From: an uncultured Erysipelotrichaceae bacterium
GTDB lineage: Bacteria > Bacillota_I > Bacilli_A > Erysipelotrichales > Erysipelotrichaceae
Assembly: GCA_902796525.1 (NCBI GenBank)
Contig: CADBPB010000106.1
Span: 1-9,508 of the forward strand
Reading direction: 5' to 3'
Length of the DNA stretch: 9,508 bases
Shown: piece by piece, positions 6,392-9,508 of the stretch
How positions within the stretch are numbered: the stretch's first letter is position 1
Layout of the letters: each line of letters opens with the position of its first letter
The notes under the pieces: model-generated
Databases searched by the model: none
Seen by the model: only the letters and a program-made list of their open reading frames with translations
What the model was told of the DNA's origin: nothing
Position numbers and translations under genes: made by a program

Positions 6392-6529
6392 ATGAGAGAT
6401 CTCGAAGAAATCTTAAAAGAACTGAATGCTGCCGAAAAGGAATATGCCGAGAAATGCAAGATCTATGGCATCGAAGAAACGGGCGGCAGAAAAAAGAAAA
6501 ACGAAGAAGGCGACAAAGACGAGAAATGA
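6392..6529 (+). CDS. Uncharacterised 45-residue charged protein
   Basis: This short ORF runs from ATG 6392 to TGA 6529. The product begins MRDLEEILKELNAAEKEY, an amphipathic helix with leucine/isoleucine spacing compatible with a short coiled coil. It continues AEKCKIYGIEETGG and ends in a highly charged Lys/Glu/Asp tail from about residue 33. I do not recognise a family. Reasons to believe it: a GAGGT ribosome site at 6381-6385 with six-base spacing, an extended -10 promoter upstream, a hairpin terminator straddling its stop, and codon choice like its neighbours (GAA, AAA, ATC). It contains one cysteine and no membrane segment or signal peptide. It could be a small regulatory or scaffolding protein, but nothing in the sequence says which. 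The alternative is a leader of an expressed RNA. Confidence 0.7.
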   Translation: MRDLEEILKELNAAEKEYAEKCKIYGIEETGGRKKKNEEGDKDEK

Positions 6530-6543
6530 TCGTCTTTTTCTTT
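6515..6543 (+). terminator. Terminator after the 45-residue ORF
   Basis: An eight-bp stem AAAGACGA / TCGTCTTT (6515-6522 with 6530-6537) has a seven-base loop containing the stop codon. It is followed by TT-C-TTT. The left arm codes for the last residues of the protein. It isolates this small gene from pgk. Confidence 0.75.
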
Positions 6544-6583
6544 GTTTTGTGTCCTATTATGTATCTCGATTTCATGACAGTAA

Positions 6584-6592
6584 TGTTATAAT
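6584..6592 (+). promoter_or_regulatory. Extended -10 promoter of pgk-tpiA-eno
   Basis: TG-T-TATAAT is a perfect consensus extended -10, with TATAAT at 6587-6592. Transcription should start near 6599, leaving a leader of about 20 bases before ATG 6621. No clear -35 is found at 16-18 bases upstream. No operator-like inverted repeat or CcpA-type site is obvious around it. Confidence 0.7.
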
Positions 6593-6620
6593 GATTATGT
6601 ACTAAGAAGGGAGTTTTATT

Positions 6621-7841
6621 ATGGCTAAAAAGCTAGTTACAGATTTAGAGGTAGGTGGTAAGAAGGTCATCGTCAGAGTTGACTTCAACGTACCGCACAA
6701 GGGCGAAGTCATTACCGATGACAACCGTATCGTTGCGGCATTGCCGACGATCCGGTATCTGCTGGAAAACAACGCAAAGGTCATTCTTTTGTCGCATTTA
6801 GGCAAAGTCGACTACAAGAAGACGGAAGAAGAGATCGCTGAAGCGAAGAAAAAGAACGATATGTGCATCGTTGCCGCAAAGCTTCAGGAATATCTTCCTG
6901 ACAACAAGGTCATTTTCGTCGATGCGACCAAGGGCGAGAAACTGGAAGATGCTGTTGCTGCAATGAAGGAAGGCGAAGTCGTCCTGATGCAGAATACCCG
7001 TTATGAGAAGGGTGAATCTAAGAACGATCCGGAACTTGGCGCTTACTGGGCGTCGTTAGGCGACCTGTTTGTCGAAGATGCATTCGGTTCCGTCCACAGA
7101 GCGCATGCTTCCACGGTGGGCATTCCGACCCATTTGCCGAGCGCAGCTGGTTTTTTGGTTGAAAAAGAATTGAAATTCCTTGGCGATGCCGTAGAGAATC
7201 CGGTCAGACCGTTTGTCGGCATCCTGGGCGGCGCGAAAGTCGCAGATAAACTGAAAGTCATCAACAATCTGCTGGAAAAGTGCGATACGCTGATTATCGG
7301 CGGCGGTATGGCATATACCTTCCTGAAGGCGCAGGGCAAAGAGATCGGTGATTCTTTGGTCGATGATGAGAAGCTCGATTACTGCAAGGAGATGCTGGAC
7401 AAGGCAGCTGCATTAGGCAAAGAATTGCTGCTGCCGATCGATACCGTCGTAGCGGATCATTTCCCGGATCCGATCGATGGACCGATCGAGACGGAAGTCG
7501 TCGATGTCGACCATATTCCTGCAGACAAACAGGGTCTGGATATCGGACCGAAGACGGCGGAACTGTTCGCGGATAAGGTCAAGACAGCCAAGACGGTCGT
7601 TTGGAACGGACCGATGGGCGTCTTCGAGAATCCGACGCTGGCTGCCGGTACCAATGCGGTAGCGAAAGCTCTGGCAGAAACCGATGCGACCACGATCATC
7701 GGCGGCGGCGATTCCGCAGCAGCGATCAAACAGCTGGGTTATGCCGATAAAGTGAGTCATGTTTCGACCGGCGGCGGCGCTTCCCTGGAATTCCTGGAAG
7801 GCAACGGTCTGCCTGGTGTCGATATCATTGACGAGAAATAA
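6621..7841 (+). CDS. pgk: Phosphoglycerate kinase
   Basis: This cytoplasmic glycolytic enzyme transfers phosphate from 1,3-bisphosphoglycerate to ADP, giving ATP and 3-phosphoglycerate. It is 406 residues, slightly longer than the roughly 395 typical of bacteria. The N-domain signature RVDFNVP starts at Arg19. Substrate-site pieces LSHLGK (57-61 region), NTRYEKGES and EDAFGSVHRAHAST (152-165) follow. The C-domain carries GGAKVADKLKVI with Lys206, the VWNGPMGVFE segment (327-336) and the nucleotide-binding GGGDSAAAI (361-369). The insertion TEEEIAEAKKKNDMC (about 68-82) fits the Firmicutes variant in which SHLGK-V is followed by an acidic/basic stretch. The ribosome site AAGGGAG (6607-6613) has seven-base spacing. 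It is first in a glycolytic operon; tpiA follows nine bases later. Confidence 0.98.
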   Translation: MAKKLVTDLEVGGKKVIVRVDFNVPHKGEVITDDNRIVAALPTIRYLLENNAKVILLSHLGKVDYKKTEEEIAEAKKKNDMCIVAAKLQEYLPDNKVIFVDATKGEKLEDAVAAMKEGEVVLMQNTRYEKGESKNDPELGAYWASLGDLFVEDAFGSVHRAHASTVGIPTHLPSAAGFLVEKELKFLGDAVENPVRPFVGILGGAKVADKLKVINNLLEKCDTLIIGGGMAYTFLKAQGKEIGDSLVDDEKLDYCKEMLDKAAALGKELLLPIDTVVADHFPDPIDGPIETEVVDVDHIPADKQGLDIGPKTAELFADKVKTAKTVVWNGPMGVFENPTLAAGTNAVAKALAETDATTIIGGGDSAAAIKQLGYADKVSHVSTGGGASLEFLEGNGLPGVDIIDEK

Positions 7842-7850
7842 GGAGACGAA

Positions 7851-8600
7851 ATGAGAAAACCTATTATTGTTGGGAACTGGAAGATGAATAAGACTCCTTC
7901 GGAAGCTCTGGAATTCATGAAGGGCATCGAAGAAGTGCTGACCGGGGAAGAGAATGCGGACTATGGCGTCGGTGCGCCGTATGTCGATCTTGATGTCTGT
8001 GTAAAGAATGCGAAGAATCTGATCATCGCTGCCGAGAACTGCAACGAAAAGGATTCCGGCGCTTATACCGGCGAAGTCTCCGTACCGATGCTGAAAGAAG
8101 TAGGAATCACCTACTGCATCATCGGCCACAGCGAGAGAAGAACGTACTATAACGAGACCGATGCGGCTTGCGCGCTCAAGTGCAAGAGACTGTTCGCGGA
8201 TGATATCGTCCCGATCCTGTGCATCGGCGAAACGGAAAAAGAATATGACGAAGGCAAGACGGCTGATGTGATCAAGTCTCAGCTGGCTGGTTCGCTGGCC
8301 GGACTGGATGCCGGAGAAGTCGCGCGCATGGTCATCGCTTATGAACCGATCTGGGCAATCGGTACAGGCAAATCCGCGACCAAAGAGATCGCGGAAGACT
8401 GCTGCAGATTTGTCCGTGAGACGGTCAGGAATCTCTATGATGAAGCTACCGCTGAATCCGTAAGAGTTCAGTATGGCGGTTCGGTCAAACCGGACAATAT
8501 CAGAGAATACATGGCTTGTGAAGATATCGATGGCGCTTTGATCGGTGGTGCTTCACTTAAAGTCGATTCATTCAAGGAAATAATTGACGCTACTAAATAG
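7851..8600 (+). CDS. tpiA: Triose-phosphate isomerase
   Basis: This cytoplasmic TIM-barrel enzyme interconverts dihydroxyacetone phosphate and glyceraldehyde 3-phosphate. It is 249 residues, the standard length. All catalytic features are present: Asn9 and Lys11 in GNWKMN, the electrophile His93 in IGHSERR, and the base Glu165 in AYEPIWAIGTGKSA, whose residues 166-176 form the mobile lid loop. The phosphate-binding YGGSVKPDN (208-216) and GALIGGASL (228-236) follow. The ribosome site AAGGAGA overlaps the pgk stop (TAAGGAG), ending five bases before the ATG. Twelve bases separate it from eno. The sequence is rich in cysteine for a TIM (ENC, CALKC, DCCRF), which could matter for redox sensitivity, but that is speculation. 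Confidence 0.98.
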   Translation: MRKPIIVGNWKMNKTPSEALEFMKGIEEVLTGEENADYGVGAPYVDLDVCVKNAKNLIIAAENCNEKDSGAYTGEVSVPMLKEVGITYCIIGHSERRTYYNETDAACALKCKRLFADDIVPILCIGETEKEYDEGKTADVIKSQLAGSLAGLDAGEVARMVIAYEPIWAIGTGKSATKEIAEDCCRFVRETVRNLYDEATAESVRVQYGGSVKPDNIREYMACEDIDGALIGGASLKVDSFKEIIDATK

Positions 8601-8612
8601 GAGGAAAAACGT

Positions 8613-9508
8613 ATGTCTGCAATTATTGATGTTTATGCTCGTGAGATCATCGATTCCAGAGGCAATCCGACCGTAGAAGTCGAAGTCGCTACAGAATCCG
8701 GTGCATTCGGCAGAGCGATGGTACCTTCGGGTGCTTCTACCGGTGAAAGAGAAGCTTTGGAGCTTCGCGATGGCGATCTGAATCGTTTCTCCGGCAAAGG
8801 TGTTTTGAAAGCTGTCAACAATGTCAATGAGATCATTGCTCCGGCTCTGATCGGTTTCGATGTCACGGATCAGCCGCTGATCGACGCCAAGATGATCGAA
8901 CTGGATGGCACGAAAGACAAGTCTCATTTAGGTGCCAACGCGATGTTGGGCGTTTCCCTGGCTTGCGCACGTGCCGCTGCTGATTTCTACAGCATGCCTT
9001 TATACAAATACTTAGGTGGCGTCAATGCCAAGACTTTACCGGTTCCGATGCTCAACGTCCTCAACGGCGGCAAACATGCCGATTCGACCGTTGATATGCA
9101 GGAATTCATGATCATGCCTTATGGCGCTCCTTCGTTCGCAGAAGCGATCCGCTGGTCGGCAGAAGTCTTCCATGCCTTAAAGAAAGTCCTGAAGTCAAAA
9201 GACTACAATACCGCTGTCGGTGATGAAGGCGGCTATGCTCCGAACTGCACCGAAGGCAACGAGGAACCGCTGAAGCTCATCGTCGAAGCGATCGAACTGG
9301 CTGGCTACAGACCTGGTATCGATTTCGGCATCTGCATGGACCCTGCTTCCAGTGAATTCTACAATGCGGAAACCGGTATGTATGAACTGAGCAGATCCGG
9401 TCAGGGTACGAAGACCACGGATGAAATGATCGAAATGTATGCCGAATGGTGCCAGAAATATCCGATCATCTCCATCGAAGACGGACTGGCAGAAAACGAC
9501 TGGGAAGG
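8613..9508 (+). CDS. eno: Enolase (3' partial)
   Basis: Enolase dehydrates 2-phosphoglycerate to phosphoenolpyruvate with two Mg2+ ions. The frame is open from ATG 8613 to the window edge without a stop, giving 298 residues of an expected 430 or so. The N-domain shows IIDSRGNPTVEVEV (12-25) and the mobile loop SGASTGEREALELRD (39-53) with Ser42. In the barrel, NGGKHAD carries His155, MQEFM carries Glu164, and GDEGGYAP carries the catalytic Glu205. Asp243 (MDPASSEFY) and Glu289 (SIEDGL) are two of the three metal ligands. The third aspartate and the catalytic lysine lie beyond the edge. Minor oddities are STVD in place of the common NNVD, and AENDW in place of DENDW. The start is set by AGGAGG at 8599-8604, which overlaps the tpiA stop. 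Confidence 0.97.
   Translation, partial: MSAIIDVYAREIIDSRGNPTVEVEVATESGAFGRAMVPSGASTGEREALELRDGDLNRFSGKGVLKAVNNVNEIIAPALIGFDVTDQPLIDAKMIELDGTKDKSHLGANAMLGVSLACARAAADFYSMPLYKYLGGVNAKTLPVPMLNVLNGGKHADSTVDMQEFMIMPYGAPSFAEAIRWSAEVFHALKKVLKSKDYNTAVGDEGGYAPNCTEGNEEPLKLIVEAIELAGYRPGIDFGICMDPASSEFYNAETGMYELSRSGQGTKTTDEMIEMYAEWCQKYPIISIEDGLAENDWE

Noticed and set aside
7413..8129. 238-codon open frame on the - strand across pgk and tpiA
   Set aside because: It shadows two unmistakable glycolytic genes. The frequent GAT and ATC codons leave few stops on the reverse strand.
1..9508. Mobile element, phage, CRISPR, toxin-antitoxin or defence system
   Set aside because: I saw no transposase, integrase, terminal repeats, spaced direct repeats or paired toxin-antitoxin genes. 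All sizeable genes are housekeeping, except one small membrane protein and one 45-residue ORF.

Overview
This window is a dense, mostly housekeeping stretch of a bacterial chromosome. The organism looks like a mid-GC Firmicute. Supporting signs are strong AAGGAGG-type ribosome sites, a DUF951 protein, a pgk-tpiA-eno run and a lipoprotein-type PotD. Erysipelotrichia or a close relative is my best guess, but it is an impression and not proven. TGA is used as a stop and tryptophan is encoded by TGG, so the code is standard and not the Mycoplasma code. I see no insertion sequence, integrase, CRISPR array, tRNA or rRNA, and no gene-free stretch above 300 bases (the longest is about 90 bases).

Left block, + strand, 1-4563: potB (5' end cut by the window), potC, potD, dtd, a DUF951 protein, a HAD-type phosphatase and surE. 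Every one of the six junctions overlaps, by 1 to 23 bases, so this reads as one translationally coupled operon. The first three genes form a spermidine/putrescine ABC importer; its ATPase (potA) is presumably just outside the window on the left. The rest are maintenance functions: D-aminoacyl-tRNA removal, two phosphatases and a small cysteine-containing protein. A perfect hairpin with a T run ends the operon at 4562-4584.

Middle block, - strand, 6338 down to 4622: a YigZ/IMPACT-family gene, a 113-residue membrane protein of unknown function and gpmA (2,3-bisphosphoglycerate-dependent phosphoglycerate mutase), closely spaced as an operon. It converges on surE, and a second strong hairpin lies between the two ends.

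Right block, + strand, 6392-9508: an uncharacterised 45-residue charged protein with its own extended -10 promoter and hairpin terminator, then pgk, tpiA and eno (3' end cut by the window) behind another extended -10 promoter. With gpmA on the other strand, the window carries four consecutive steps of lower glycolysis plus triose-phosphate isomerase.

I found no clearly new biological system. The points most worth a second look are the fully overlapping seven-gene chain with its unusual mix of genes, the orphan 45-residue ORF, and the unknown membrane protein between yigZ and gpmA.
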